This document shows positions 41,524 to 50,774 of a stretch of DNA of 64,000 nt, piece after piece (the stretch's first letter is position 1; each line of letters starts with the position of its first letter). This DNA comes from Candidatus Gemmiger faecigallinarum (GTDB taxonomy: Bacteria; Bacillota; Clostridia; Oscillospirales; Ruminococcaceae). A program made the translations under genes and the position numbers. The stretch spans positions 62,001 through 126,000 of the forward strand of contig DWVD01000113.1 of NCBI GenBank assembly GCA_019120395.1, written 5' to 3'. The notes below the pieces were generated by a model. That model was not told the origin of the DNA. It saw only the letters and a program-made list of their open reading frames with translations, and did not search any database.

Positions 41524-42999
41524 GTGACGCAGGAACAAATTTACCAGAACATTGCCCGGCGCACCGGCGGCGACATCTACATCGGCGTGGTGGGGCCGGT
41601 GCGCAGCGGCAAAAGCACCCTCATCAAGCGGTTTGCCGAGCTGATGCTTTTGCCCCACATCAAAAACGACGCCCAGCGGGCGCGCGCCACCGACGAATTG
41701 CCCCAGTCGGCGGCCGGCCGCACCATTATGACCACCGAGCCGAAATTTATCCCCGAAAAGGCGGTGGAGGTGGAGCTTTCGGGCGGGGGCAGCTTCCGTG
41801 CCCGGCTGGTGGACTGCGTGGGCTATATGGTGGACGGGGCGCTCGGCCACGAGGAGAACAACGCCCCGCGCCTGGTCAAAAGCCCCTGGTTCGACAACGC
41901 CGTGCCCTTTGACCTGGCCGCCGAGACCGGCACCCGCAAGGTCATCCGGGAGCACGCCACCGTGGGGCTGGTGGTCACCACCGACGGCAGCATCGCCGAG
42001 ATCCCGCGGGAACGCTACCTGGACGCCGAGCAGCGCATCATCGCCGAGCTGGACGACATCGGCAAGCCCTATCTGATTCTGCTCAACTGCGTGGACCCGG
42101 ACAGCGAAGCCAGCCGCAGCCTGGCCGCCGGCCTGGAACGGGACTACGGCCACCCGGTCGTTCCGGTCAGCTGCACCCAGCTCACCGCCGAAAAGCTGGA
42201 CGCCATCTTGAAACAGCTGCTTTACGAGTTCCCGGTGCAGGAGATCGCCGTCAACATGCCGGCCTGGGTCACCATGCTGGAGCCGGGCCACTGGCTGCAA
42301 AGCTCGGTTTACAGCGCGCTGCAGCAATACGCCGCGGGCGTCCAGCGCATGCGGGACGTGGCCGGGCAGACGCCGGACGTCGACTGCGAGTATCTGACCG
42401 GCGCCAGCCTCTGCGGCATGGACCTGGCCACCGGCAGCGTGCGCATCACGCTGCGCGTCGCGCCGGACATCTTCTATAAGATCCTGGGCGAGCAGACCGG
42501 GCTTGACATCGTGGACGAAGCGACGCTTCTGCCCTGCGTGGTCAGCCTGGCGCGGGCCAAGCGCGCCTACGACAAGATTAAGGGCGCGCTGGACCAGGTG
42601 GAGGCCACCGGCTACGGCATCGTCATGCCGGACATCGACGAACTGGCGCTGGAAGAACCGGAGATCGTGCGCCAGGGCGGGCAGTACGGGGTGCGGCTGT
42701 CGGCCAGCGCGCCGTCGCTGCACATCATGCGGGCTACCATCCACACCGAGATCTCGCCCAGCGTGGGCAGCGAGCAGCAGGGCGAGGAGCTGATCAAAAG
42801 CATCCTGCAGGATTTCGAGAGCGACCCCGGCAAGCTGTGGAACACCAATATTTTTGGCAAAAGCCTGAACGAACTGGTCAACGAGGGGGTGCAGGCCAAG
42901 CTGCTGCACATGCCCCAGGAAGCCCGCGGCCGCCTGCAGGTCACGCTGGAGCGCATCATCAACGACGGCTGCGACGGGCTGATCTGCATACTGCTGTAA
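41524..42999 (+). CDS. spoIVA: Stage IV sporulation protein A, spore-coat ATPase
   Basis: 491 residues. Walker A GPVRSGKSTLIK is at about residue 22, with ARATDELPQSAAGRTIMTTEPKF (switch region) and DCVGYMVDGALGHEENNAPR. Middle and C-terminal domains match the family through LERIINDGCDGLICILL at the end. SpoIVA polymerises on the forespore surface with ATP hydrolysis and is anchored by SpoVM and by SipL, both also in this window. GTG at 41524 is chosen since AAAGGGGG lies before it; a GTG at 41506 overlaps the sipL stop. Confidence 0.96.
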   Translation: MTQEQIYQNIARRTGGDIYIGVVGPVRSGKSTLIKRFAELMLLPHIKNDAQRARATDELPQSAAGRTIMTTEPKFIPEKAVEVELSGGGSFRARLVDCVGYMVDGALGHEENNAPRLVKSPWFDNAVPFDLAAETGTRKVIREHATVGLVVTTDGSIAEIPRERYLDAEQRIIAELDDIGKPYLILLNCVDPDSEASRSLAAGLERDYGHPVVPVSCTQLTAEKLDAILKQLLYEFPVQEIAVNMPAWVTMLEPGHWLQSSVYSALQQYAAGVQRMRDVAGQTPDVDCEYLTGASLCGMDLATGSVRITLRVAPDIFYKILGEQTGLDIVDEATLLPCVVSLARAKRAYDKIKGALDQVEATGYGIVMPDIDELALEEPEIVRQGGQYGVRLSASAPSLHIMRATIHTEISPSVGSEQQGEELIKSILQDFESDPGKLWNTNIFGKSLNELVNEGVQAKLLHMPQEARGRLQVTLERIINDGCDGLICILL

Positions 43000-43016
43000 A
43001 AGGGGAGGTGGCTGCC

Positions 43017-43232
43017 ATGCGCTATCACGCGAAAGACCGGCGGCGCCGCGCCCTTCAGGCCGAGCTGGCGGCCGTGTCCGAAGCGCTGGCCGAGAACGAG
43101 CGGCGCTATGCCCAGGCGGAGGACCCGCTGGCCATTGAACAGCTGGTCTACGAGCGCGCGGCGCTGATGTGCCACTATCGGGCGCTGCTGCGGGACGTGC
43201 GGGGAGGTGAAGGCCCATGTTCATCGGGCTGA
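43017..43232 (+). CDS. yaaL: DUF2508 (YaaL-like) small protein
   Basis: 71 residues, highly charged: a basic start (RYHAKDRRRRALQAEL) and coiled-coil-like helix. In Firmicutes a YaaL-type gene precedes bofA, which is the arrangement here; it overlaps bofA by 16 bases. Family assignment rests on size, charge and position. Site AGGGGAGGTGG. Confidence 0.65.
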   Translation: MRYHAKDRRRRALQAELAAVSEALAENERRYAQAEDPLAIEQLVYERAALMCHYRALLRDVRGGEGPCSSG

Positions 43233-43468
43233 TCGCGGCGGGGGCGTTCTGCATCCTGGTGGTGGCCCGCTGTGCGGCCCGGCAGAAGCACGCGCTGGCG
43301 GCGGTGCTGGGCGGGGCGCTGTGCGGCGTTGCGGCGCTGGCCGTGGTGGCGCTGCTGGCACCCTACACCGGCGTTGTGCTGCCGCTCAACCGCTTCACCG
43401 GGTTTATGGCGGCCGTGTTGGGGCTGCCCGGCGTGGTGGGGGTGCTGCTTTTGCAGCTGATGCTGTAA
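43217..43468 (+). CDS. bofA: BofA-family pro-sigma-K processing inhibitor
   Basis: 83 residues, integral membrane. The C-terminus PLNRFTGFMAAVLGLPGVVGVLLL is the family signature (Asn, then LGxPG). BofA holds the SpoIVFB protease inactive until the sigma-K checkpoint. Ends the sipL-spoIVA-yaaL-bofA run; whether sigma-K processing exists in this organism is not shown. Ribosome site GGGAGG. Confidence 0.85.
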   Translation: MFIGLIAAGAFCILVVARCAARQKHALAAVLGGALCGVAALAVVALLAPYTGVVLPLNRFTGFMAAVLGLPGVVGVLLLQLML

Positions 43469-43512
43469 CGGGGCCGATACCGCTCTGCCGGGCGGCGTCA
43501 TGGAAACTACTG

Positions 43513-43578
43513 CAAAAAAACGCGGCTGCCGCGGCCGGGGGACAAATGCCCCCGACGCGGCAGCCGCGCGCTTTTTGG
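43513..43578. terminator. Bidirectional terminator between bofA and RNase P RNA
   Basis: A long hairpin, CGCGGCTGCCGCG with CGGGGG inner stem, with A7 on one side and CTTTTT on the other. It ends bofA (plus) and rnpB (minus). Confidence 0.8.
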
Positions 43579-43583
43579 TAAAA

Positions 43584-43940
43584 ACGACTGGACCGTAAGC
43601 CGGGTTCTGTATTAAACGACGATCTATCTTGACCTTGCGTCGCCGCAAGGCTCCGCGGAAGATTCCGCATGCCATCTCCGGGACGCGCGAGGCTCCGCAT
43701 ATGTCCCATCCGGATGTTGCTTCTGACAGGGTTTACATAGCCGCAAAGTCGCCAGTGCGCTGGTGAGCTCTTACCTCGCCTTTCCATCCTTACCGCGCTG
43801 TTGGACGCGGCGGTCTATTTCTGTTGCACTATCCCTGGGGTCGCCCCCGGCTGCCGTTAGCAGTTGCCATGCCTCTGAAAAGCCCGGACTTTCCTCAGGG
43901 CGGTCAAAGCCGCCCCGCCGCCGTATGTTCCACTCGTTTT
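43584..43940 (-). ncRNA. rnpB: RNase P RNA, bacterial class A
   Basis: Catalytic RNA that trims the 5' end of tRNA precursors. On the minus strand it shows CCTGAGGAAAGTCCGGGC (5' conserved region), ACAGAAATAGACCGCC, AGGTAAGAGCTCACC, and ends with ACAGAACCCGGCTTACGG. P1 helix is ACGAGTGGA with TCCAGTCGT. About 355 bases, normal for the class. A strong promoter precedes it. Confidence 0.95.
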
Positions 43941-43947
43941 GCGGTAC

Positions 43948-43976
43948 AGTATATCACAATCGGGCGCGGTTGGCAA
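43948..43976 (-). promoter_or_regulatory. rnpB promoter
   Basis: Minus strand TTGCCA, 17 bases, TATACT; -10 at 43948-43953. Confidence 0.8.
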
Positions 43977-44069
43977 GCCGGGCGCGCCTGCGGCGCATGT
44001 CCCGCGGGGGACGGATAAAAACGGGAACTGTTCCCAGCAATTCCCACCGGTGAAAACACCCCCTTTTGA

Positions 44070-44098
44070 TTGCAACAGCGTGACCTTTGTGTTATAAT
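44070..44098 (+). promoter_or_regulatory. Promoter of the pseudouridine synthase operon
   Basis: TTGCAA (44070-44075), 17 bases, TATAAT (44093-44098). Confidence 0.8.
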
Positions 44099-44182
44099 CC
44101 TTTTAACCACTGCAATGCGGTGGCTTTGCCATGCCCGTGTGCGGCAGGCGATAAGATCCGCTTGCGGCAGGAGGGGCGCGCC

Positions 44183-45172
44183 ATGGTATATTTGACCTGC
44201 CGGGTCCCCGACGGGGCCGAAGGGCAGTGCCTGGATACCTTCCTGCGCAGGCAGGGGCTTTCGGCCGGGCTGCTGCGCGCCGTCAAGCACGAGGCCGGCG
44301 GCTTTTTTGCGGATGGCAGCCCCATCCATACCAATATGCCGGTCCATGCGGGCCAGCGGCTGTGGTTCGCCCTGCCGCCGGAGCCAGCCACAACGGTCGA
44401 GCCCCAGCCGGTGGAATTTGCCGTCCGGTACGAGGACGCCTTTGCCGCCGTGCTGGACAAGCCGGCTGGGCTGGCGGTACATCCCACACTGAACTATCCC
44501 GACGCCACGCTGGCCAACGGCTGGCTGTGGCGGCTGAAACAACAGGGCAGGGCAGGCGTTTTCCGCCCTGTCAACCGCATCGACAAAAATACGAGCGGCC
44601 TGGTGCTGTGTGCCGGCAACGCATTTGCCGCACCGCTGCTGGCCGCTTCCGCATGCAAATGCTACCTGGCCGTTGCCCAGGGCGCGCTGCCGGAGCGGGA
44701 GGGAGTCATCGACGCCCCCATCGCCCGGCGGGGCGACTCGATCATCGGGCGCATGGTCGCGCCCGGCGGCAAGCCCAGCGTGACCCGCTACCGAGTGCTT
44801 GCGCAGGGCGGGGGCTGCACGCTGGCAGCCTGCCTTCCGGTAACAGGCCGCACCCATCAGATCCGCGTCCACTTTGCCTATCTGGGCTGTCCGCTGGCAG
44901 GGGATACCCTTTACGGCGGGCGGACGGACGGCATTGGCCGGCATGCGCTGCACTGTGCGGCGCTCGGTTTCCGGCATCCGCTGGACGGCGCGCCGCACCG
45001 GCTGCAAAGCCCTTTGCCGGCGGACATGGCGGCGCTGTGTGCGCGCTGCGGCATCGATTTCGCGCTGCCAGACCTGTTCGGCTGGCTGGATGCGTTGGCC
45101 CCCATGCCGCCGCGCGCGCCGGACGCCGTGCCGTTTTTTGCGTCGATGCGGCCGCCCCAAAGCGAAACATAA
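44183..45172 (+). CDS. RluA-family pseudouridine synthase (RluD-like)
   Basis: 329 residues. S4-like start is short; core motif RIDKNTSGLVL contains the catalytic Asp (family RxDxxTSG). LPVTGRTHQIRVHFAYLGCPLAGD and HALHCAALGF close the fold. The exact RNA site (23S or tRNA) is not given by sequence; RluD-type is most likely. It starts the operon with two M23 proteins. GGAGGGGCGCGCC before the ATG. Confidence 0.9.
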   Translation: MVYLTCRVPDGAEGQCLDTFLRRQGLSAGLLRAVKHEAGGFFADGSPIHTNMPVHAGQRLWFALPPEPATTVEPQPVEFAVRYEDAFAAVLDKPAGLAVHPTLNYPDATLANGWLWRLKQQGRAGVFRPVNRIDKNTSGLVLCAGNAFAAPLLAASACKCYLAVAQGALPEREGVIDAPIARRGDSIIGRMVAPGGKPSVTRYRVLAQGGGCTLAACLPVTGRTHQIRVHFAYLGCPLAGDTLYGGRTDGIGRHALHCAALGFRHPLDGAPHRLQSPLPADMAALCARCGIDFALPDLFGWLDALAPMPPRAPDAVPFFASMRPPQSET

Positions 45173-45184
45173 GGAGAAACTACC

Positions 45185-47056
45185 GTGAGATCCAAAAACG
45201 GCGGGACTTCTACAACTGAACATAAGCATACCGCAAAGCGCCGCGGCGGGTTTGCCGCCTGGCTGGACGAGCGCCGCGTAAAAAGCACGGTCCGCCGCTG
45301 GCATAAAAGCCAGAAACAGGCGGCCCGCCGCAGCCGGATCAGCCAGGCGCTGCAGCAGGTGCCAAACGCCGGCCTGATCGGCGACGCGCTGTACATGATG
45401 GGCTTCTGGACCGAGTATGCCGCCATCAGCGCGGGCAGGACCGCCGTCCGCACGGCGGCGGCCGTCCTGGGCTATGCCGGGGCGCTGGTGCTGATGATCC
45501 TGCGCCCGCTGGGCGTGGGGCTGGTCACATTTCTGGATGATCTGCTGCAGCCGTTTGTCCGCCTGGCCTCCGGTATCCGCCATATCCGCGCGCTGCCGGA
45601 GCAGTACCCGGAGGAAAGCTCCCGGCAGCTCCGCGCGGAAAAGCTGCAGTATTTCAAGCGCGGTGCGCGGCGCTATCTGCCGCTTGTGTGGAACATCGTT
45701 TGCTACGCGCTGCCGGTGGCCTCGCTGGTGGGGCTGGTGTGGATCGTGCGCGCGCAGCTGAACACGACCTACCGGCTGGAGGTGCGCGTCAACGGCGAGA
45801 CGGTCGGCTATGTTGCCAGCGAGCAGGTCTTTGACAATGCCCGCGACGACGTGCAGTCCCGTATCGCCAGCGCCCGCGCAGTCATGGAAGCGTCCGGCGT
45901 GGCGACCGACGATGCGCAGTGGGACATTTCGCCCACCTACACGCTGGCCGTGTCCGACGAACTGATGACCGAGAGCGAGGCCGCAGACGCGATCCTGCGG
46001 GCGTCCAGCGACGAGATCGGCGACGGCACCGCCGTGTACATCGACGGCGAGCTGCGCTTTGTCACCACCGAGGGCGACCATCTGCGCGCTTTCCTGGATG
46101 CGGTCAAGTCCCCTTACGAGGACGCTTTCGACCCGGACATCCGCGTTACCTTTGTCCATGACATCGAGCTGGTGGACGGCGTCTATTTCCTGTCCTCCAT
46201 CGTGCCGTACGATACGGTCATCGGCACCCTGACCGCCCAGACCGAGGGCGCGGCCTATACTGTGGCCGAAGCCCAGACCGCGGGGGACGCCGCAGCGGCG
46301 GCGGGCATCAGCTTTTCGTCGCTGCAGCGTATGAACCCGGAGCTGACTTCCTCGGAACAGCTGGTGGAGGCGGGGACGGTGCTGACGACCGAAGCGCCGG
46401 AGGCCGAGCTGCTGAAGGTGGAGGTAATCCGCCGCCTTTCGGTTCCGGAGGACGTGCAGTACAACACCATCGAGATCGAGTCGGACGAGTACGACCTGGG
46501 CGAGGAGATCGTTATACAGGAAGGCCAGCTCGGTCTGCAGGAGGTCACGCAGGATGTGACCTACATCAACGGCGAGGTCACGGCAGTCAGCATTGTGGAC
46601 ATCACCACAGTGATCGAGCCGGTGCCGGAGCAGGTTATCGTGGGCACCCATGTGGAAAGCAACATGGTCGCCCAGACCGGCGACGCGACCTTCCTGTGGC
46701 CGGTGCCCGATTACAGCGGCGTGAGCCGCTGGATCGAAAACGGCCGTCCGGCCGCCGACATCACGGCGGCATTCGGGTCGTCCATCCTGGCGGCGGCGGG
46801 CGGTACGGTGGTCACCGCCGAAAACAACGCCACCTACGGCAACTACATCGTCATCGACCACGGCAATGGCTGGCAGACGCTGTACGCCCACATGTCCGGC
46901 TTCGCCGTCGCGGCGGGCCAGCAGGTATCGCAAGGCGAGCTGATCGGCTATGTGGGGCGCACCGGCGTGGCGACCGGCAACCACTGCCACTTTGAGATGT
47001 ATTATAACGGGACGCCTGTCAGCGCAAGGGATTACTTCCCCGATATTGATACCTGA
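45185..47056 (+). CDS. LysM-G5-M23 protein, first copy, degenerate peptidase
   Basis: 623 residues. A basic cytoplasmic region, an amphipathic segment at 60-105 and a membrane helix at 163-185 precede a long outside part: a region shared with the next gene (about 190-350), a LysM-like stretch (about 355-388), a G5 domain (about 408-488) and an M23/LytM domain (495-623). In the M23 domain the first zinc-ligand His of the HxxxD motif is Arg521 (GRPAAD); Asp525 and the HCH pair 600-602 remain. So it is probably catalytically inactive and works as a scaffold or activator, as known for SpoIIQ-type LytM proteins. Start is GTG with AAGGAG before it. Confidence 0.88.
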   Translation: MRSKNGGTSTTEHKHTAKRRGGFAAWLDERRVKSTVRRWHKSQKQAARRSRISQALQQVPNAGLIGDALYMMGFWTEYAAISAGRTAVRTAAAVLGYAGALVLMILRPLGVGLVTFLDDLLQPFVRLASGIRHIRALPEQYPEESSRQLRAEKLQYFKRGARRYLPLVWNIVCYALPVASLVGLVWIVRAQLNTTYRLEVRVNGETVGYVASEQVFDNARDDVQSRIASARAVMEASGVATDDAQWDISPTYTLAVSDELMTESEAADAILRASSDEIGDGTAVYIDGELRFVTTEGDHLRAFLDAVKSPYEDAFDPDIRVTFVHDIELVDGVYFLSSIVPYDTVIGTLTAQTEGAAYTVAEAQTAGDAAAAAGISFSSLQRMNPELTSSEQLVEAGTVLTTEAPEAELLKVEVIRRLSVPEDVQYNTIEIESDEYDLGEEIVIQEGQLGLQEVTQDVTYINGEVTAVSIVDITTVIEPVPEQVIVGTHVESNMVAQTGDATFLWPVPDYSGVSRWIENGRPAADITAAFGSSILAAAGGTVVTAENNATYGNYIVIDHGNGWQTLYAHMSGFAVAAGQQVSQGELIGYVGRTGVATGNHCHFEMYYNGTPVSARDYFPDIDT

Positions 47057-47107
47057 GCCGGGGCGCAGGCGTCCGCCTGTGCGGCGCAGACAAAAGGAGA
47101 ACTTCGT

Positions 47108-48976
47108 TTGAAATCGCATATCGACGAGACATCCAAAAACAGCAGCAAACGCAGGGCAAAGCGGGGCGGCGTCTCCGCCTGGCTGGACGAACGGCGGGTC
47201 AAATCCACTGTCCGCCGCTGGCGCCGGCGGCAGCGGAGCGACGCCCGCCGCAGCAAGGCGTGGCAGGCCCTGCGCCAGATGCCCCACGCAGGGGTGATCG
47301 GCGACGCGCTGTACATGGTCGGCTTCTGGGTGGAGTATGCGGCGGTCTGCACCGGCCGCACCCTGATCCGGACGGCAACGGCGGTCCTGTCCCATGTGGG
47401 GGCGCTGCTGTTCCTGATCCTGCGTCCGCTGGGCGTGGGGCTGGTCACGTTTCTGGAGGATCTGCTCCAGCCCTTTGTGCGGCTGTATTCGGGCGTGCGG
47501 CATATCCGCGCGCTGCCGGAGCAGCACCCGGAAGAAACTTCCCGGCAGCTCCGGGCGGAAAAATTCCGGTATTTTACCCGCGGAGCCAAGCTGTATCTGC
47601 CGCTGGTCTGGAATGTGTTTACCTATGTGCTGCCGGCGGCGGCGCTGGTCGCCCTGGTCCTGGTGGTGCGCAGCCAGCTGAACGAGACCTACCGGCTGGA
47701 AGTGCGCGTCAACGGCGAGATGGTCGGCTTTGTTGAGAGCGAGCAGGTCTTTGACAACGCCCGCGACGACGTGCAGTCCCGTATCAACAGCGCGCTGGAG
47801 GCCATGCAGGCCGCCGGCGTGGAGGTCGAGGACGCCCAGTGGGACATCACGCCGACCTATACGCTCGCGGCGTCGGATGAAGTCATGACGGAGAGCGAGG
47901 TCGCGGACGCGATCCTGCGGGCGTCCAGCGACGAGATCGGCGACGGCACCGCCGTGTATATCGACGGCGAGCTGCGCTTTGTCACCACCGAGGGCGACCA
48001 TCTGCGCGCCTATCTGGACGCGATCAAGCAGCCCTATGAGGATGCGTTCGACGCAAACCGGCGCGTCAGCTTTGTGCACGACATCCAGCTGGTGGACGGC
48101 GTCTATTTCCTGTCCTCCATCGTGCCGTACGATACGGTCATCAGCACGCTGAACCAGCAGACCCCCGGCGCAAGCTACACGGTGCCGGAGGAGGGCCAGA
48201 CCGCGCAGGAAGCGGCGGACGCGGCGGGGGTCAGTTTCTCCACGCTGCAGGCGCTGAACCCGGACCTGCAGTCCGCCGAGGAGGAACTGACGGGCGGCAG
48301 TACGCTGGTGACCGCCAACCCCACGGCCGAGCTTTTGCAGGTGAAGGTGGTGGAGCGCCAGTCCATTATCGAGGATGTGCAGTACGAGACGGAGGAATTC
48401 GATTCGGACGAGTATGACTTTGGCGACAGGGTCGTTGTGCAGGAAGGCCAGCTGGGCCAGCAGGAGGTCGTCAGCGACGTGACCACCATCGGCGGCCAGG
48501 TGACCGACGTCACCATCGTGGAGATCAATGTGATCCAGCAGCCGGTCAACGAGCGGGTCGCGGTGGGCACCCGGCTGGCCAGCGGCATGGTGGCCCAGGT
48601 CGGCAGCGGGACTTTCTACTGGCCGGTGCCGCAGTACCGCTATGTCAGCCGCTGGATGAGCGCCGGCCACAAGGGCTGCGACATCATCGCGCCGGCAGGC
48701 ACCCCGATCATCGCTTCGGACAACGGCGTGGTGCAGGCGGCCGGCTGGAACAACGGCGGTTACGGCAACTATGTCGTCATCGACCACGGCAACGGCTGGC
48801 GGACGCTGTACGGCCACATGCTGCAGGTCGCGGTACAGTCCGGCCAGGCGGTGGAGGCTGGCCAGGTCATCGGCTATGTGGGCAATACCGGCGATTCCTA
48901 CGGCAACCACTGCCACTTTGAGATGTACTATAACAACAGCCTGGTCAGCGCCCGGGAGTTTTTCCCCAACATGTAG
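47108..48976 (+). CDS. LysM-G5-M23 endopeptidase, second copy, intact active site
   Basis: 622 residues and colinear with the first copy. HKGCD gives His521 and Asp525; HCHFEM gives the last His ligand; GHMLQ is also present. Likely a peptidoglycan endopeptidase held to the outer membrane face by one helix (about 163-185). Residues around SSDEIGDGTAVYIDGEL are nearly identical between copies, also at DNA level (about 45995-46090 and 47918-48013), pointing to recent duplication or gene conversion. TTG start with AAAAGGAGAAC. Confidence 0.9.
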   Translation: MKSHIDETSKNSSKRRAKRGGVSAWLDERRVKSTVRRWRRRQRSDARRSKAWQALRQMPHAGVIGDALYMVGFWVEYAAVCTGRTLIRTATAVLSHVGALLFLILRPLGVGLVTFLEDLLQPFVRLYSGVRHIRALPEQHPEETSRQLRAEKFRYFTRGAKLYLPLVWNVFTYVLPAAALVALVLVVRSQLNETYRLEVRVNGEMVGFVESEQVFDNARDDVQSRINSALEAMQAAGVEVEDAQWDITPTYTLAASDEVMTESEVADAILRASSDEIGDGTAVYIDGELRFVTTEGDHLRAYLDAIKQPYEDAFDANRRVSFVHDIQLVDGVYFLSSIVPYDTVISTLNQQTPGASYTVPEEGQTAQEAADAAGVSFSTLQALNPDLQSAEEELTGGSTLVTANPTAELLQVKVVERQSIIEDVQYETEEFDSDEYDFGDRVVVQEGQLGQQEVVSDVTTIGGQVTDVTIVEINVIQQPVNERVAVGTRLASGMVAQVGSGTFYWPVPQYRYVSRWMSAGHKGCDIIAPAGTPIIASDNGVVQAAGWNNGGYGNYVVIDHGNGWRTLYGHMLQVAVQSGQAVEAGQVIGYVGNTGDSYGNHCHFEMYYNNSLVSAREFFPNM

Positions 48977-49062
48977 TTGCGCCGCCTGCGGCAGGGACAG
49001 GATTCTGTGCCCGGCGGCGGGCAAGCGCCCTCCCGGCGGCGGGAAATATGCACGATGTGGAT

Positions 49063-49112
49063 AAAATCCCGCCTGTTCCGGGATGCAATTTGGGATTTTT
49101 CACGCTTTTTTC
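49063..49112 (+). terminator. Terminator of the M23 operon
   Basis: AAAATCCC / GGGATTTT stem with an inner TCCCG/CGGGA alternative and later T-run. Confidence 0.5.
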
Positions 49113-49133
49113 GGAAATACTATGGGCAGCACT

Positions 49134-49161
49134 TTTCAAAACTTCGGTTTTGGTGTATAAT
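49134..49161 (+). promoter_or_regulatory. murA promoter
   Basis: TTCAAA (49134-49139), 16 bases, TATAAT (49156-49161). The TSS would leave a leader of about 110 bases. Confidence 0.6.
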
Positions 49162-49279
49162 ACAGCAAACCATGCGGCTTTGGTTCGGCGCGGCGGATGT
49201 CCAGCGCCAGGGGCAGGGGAATGGCGCTCGGCCTACCCCTCGGCCGTGTTCGGCTGGCGCAAAGGAGAGAAACATCATT

Positions 49280-50563
49280 TTGGAAAAGTTTGTCATTCGC
49301 GGCGGCAATCCGCTGTCCGGCGAGGTTACGATCGGCGGTGCCAAAAATGCAGCCGTCGCCATTTTGCCCGCCACCATCCTGGCTGCAGGCAAATGCATCA
49401 TTGAAAATCTGCCCTGTATCAGCGACGTTATGGCTTCGCTGCAGATTTTGAGCGAGCTGGGCGCGGACATCCGCATGATCAGCAAAAGCACCTACGAGAT
49501 CGACACCACCCATATCAACTGCACCGAGGTGTCCAACGAGCTTTCCCGCCAGATGCGCGCCAGCTACTATTTTCTGGGCGCGTTGCTGGGGCGCTTCGGT
49601 TCGGCGCAGGTAGCCATGCCGGGCGGCTGCAATCTGGGACCCCGCCCAATTGACCAGCATTTGAAGGCGTTTACCGCCCTGGGGGCGGAGGATTCGGTGG
49701 AATACGGCATGATCCGCGTCAGCGCCGACAGGCTGCAGGGCGCGCATGTCTTTTTCGATACCGTTTCGGTGGGCGCCACCATGAACGCCATGCTGGCGGC
49801 CGTCATGGCCGACGGCCTGACCGTGCTGGAAAACGTTGCCCGCGAGCCCCACGTGGTGGATCTGGCCAACTGCCTGAACATGATGGGCGCAGACGTCCAC
49901 GGCGCAGGCACCGACGTCATCAAGATCCGCGGCGTCAAGGCGATGCACGGCTGCGGCTACTCCATCATCCCGGATCAGATCGAGGCGGGCAGCTATATGG
50001 CCGCGGCCGCCATCACAAAGGGCGATGTGCTTTTGCACAATATCATTCCCAAGCATCTGGAACCCATCACCGCCAAGATGCGCGCCGCCGGCTGCGTGAT
50101 CGACGAGTACGACGATTCGCTGCGCATCCGCTGCGACAGCAGGCTGAAGCCCCTCAAGATCAAGACGATGCCCCATCCCGGTTTCCCCACCGACATGCAG
50201 CCGTTGATGACGGTGCTGCTCAGCGTGGCGGACGGTACTTCCATCGTCACCGAGGGCATCTGGGAGAACCGCTTCCGCTACGTGGACGAGCTGATCCGCA
50301 TGGGCGCCTGCATCCAGGTGGACGGCCAGGTGGCCGTCATCGAGGGGGTGCGCCAGCTGCACCCGGCCCCGCTGCGTGCGCTTGACCTGCGCGCCGGCGC
50401 GGCCATGGTGGTGGCGGCGCTTGCCGCCGACGGCGTCAGCGAGATTGACGAGACCAGTCACATTGAACGCGGCTACGAGAATATTGTCGAAAAGCTGCAG
50501 GCATTGGGGGCGGATATCCGCCGTGTGGAGATCCCGATGGGACGGATTACCCGCGCCATCTGA
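49280..50563 (+). CDS. murA: UDP-N-acetylglucosamine 1-carboxyvinyltransferase
   Basis: 427 residues; first step of peptidoglycan precursor synthesis. EKFVIRGGNPLSGEVTIGGAKNAAVAILPA at the N-terminus in pieces, the fosfomycin-sensitive Cys in MPGGCNLGPRPIDQH, and catalytic Asp in PTDMQ. TTG at 49280 is the start (GGAG 11 bases before); no ATG fits the conserved N-terminus. Convergent terminator follows. Confidence 0.96.
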   Translation: MEKFVIRGGNPLSGEVTIGGAKNAAVAILPATILAAGKCIIENLPCISDVMASLQILSELGADIRMISKSTYEIDTTHINCTEVSNELSRQMRASYYFLGALLGRFGSAQVAMPGGCNLGPRPIDQHLKAFTALGAEDSVEYGMIRVSADRLQGAHVFFDTVSVGATMNAMLAAVMADGLTVLENVAREPHVVDLANCLNMMGADVHGAGTDVIKIRGVKAMHGCGYSIIPDQIEAGSYMAAAAITKGDVLLHNIIPKHLEPITAKMRAAGCVIDEYDDSLRIRCDSRLKPLKIKTMPHPGFPTDMQPLMTVLLSVADGTSIVTEGIWENRFRYVDELIRMGACIQVDGQVAVIEGVRQLHPAPLRALDLRAGAAMVVAALAADGVSEIDETSHIERGYENIVEKLQALGADIRRVEIPMGRITRAI

Positions 50564-50678
50564 CCGGGCCGGCCGGCGGCGCGTTCGTCAGCTGCGGGCC
50601 CGGCGTCCGCACCGGCCGCCGGCGGGTCCCCGCAATATGCCGGGACCATTGTTTTGCCGTTGCGCAGACACAAAACAA

Positions 50679-50706
50679 AGGGCCGCATTGGCGGCCCTGT
50701 TTTTTT
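50679..50706 (+). terminator. murA terminator
   Basis: AGGGCCGC, ATTG, GCGGCCCT, G then T7. Confidence 0.85.
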
Positions 50707-50774
50707 GCCCGCCGCTGCGGCGCGCCCGGCAAAAGGGGCGCGGTGATTTACATAGAAGAGGAATGGAAAAGGGC

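Larger units (their letters stand above)
48977..49279. other. Intergenic region before murA
   Basis: Holds a direct repeat CCCGGCGGCGGG (49010 and 49032), a terminator-like hairpin AAAATCCC/GGGATTTT (49063-49099) followed by CTTTTTT, then the murA promoter. No gene seen. Confidence 0.6.

Noticed and set aside
43904..49024. Very long minus-strand reading frame of 1706 codons
   Set aside because: It lies antisense to rnpB, the pseudouridine synthase and both M23 proteins; His/Val/Gly/Arg-rich, no domain, no ribosome site. Typical antisense openness of GC-rich DNA.
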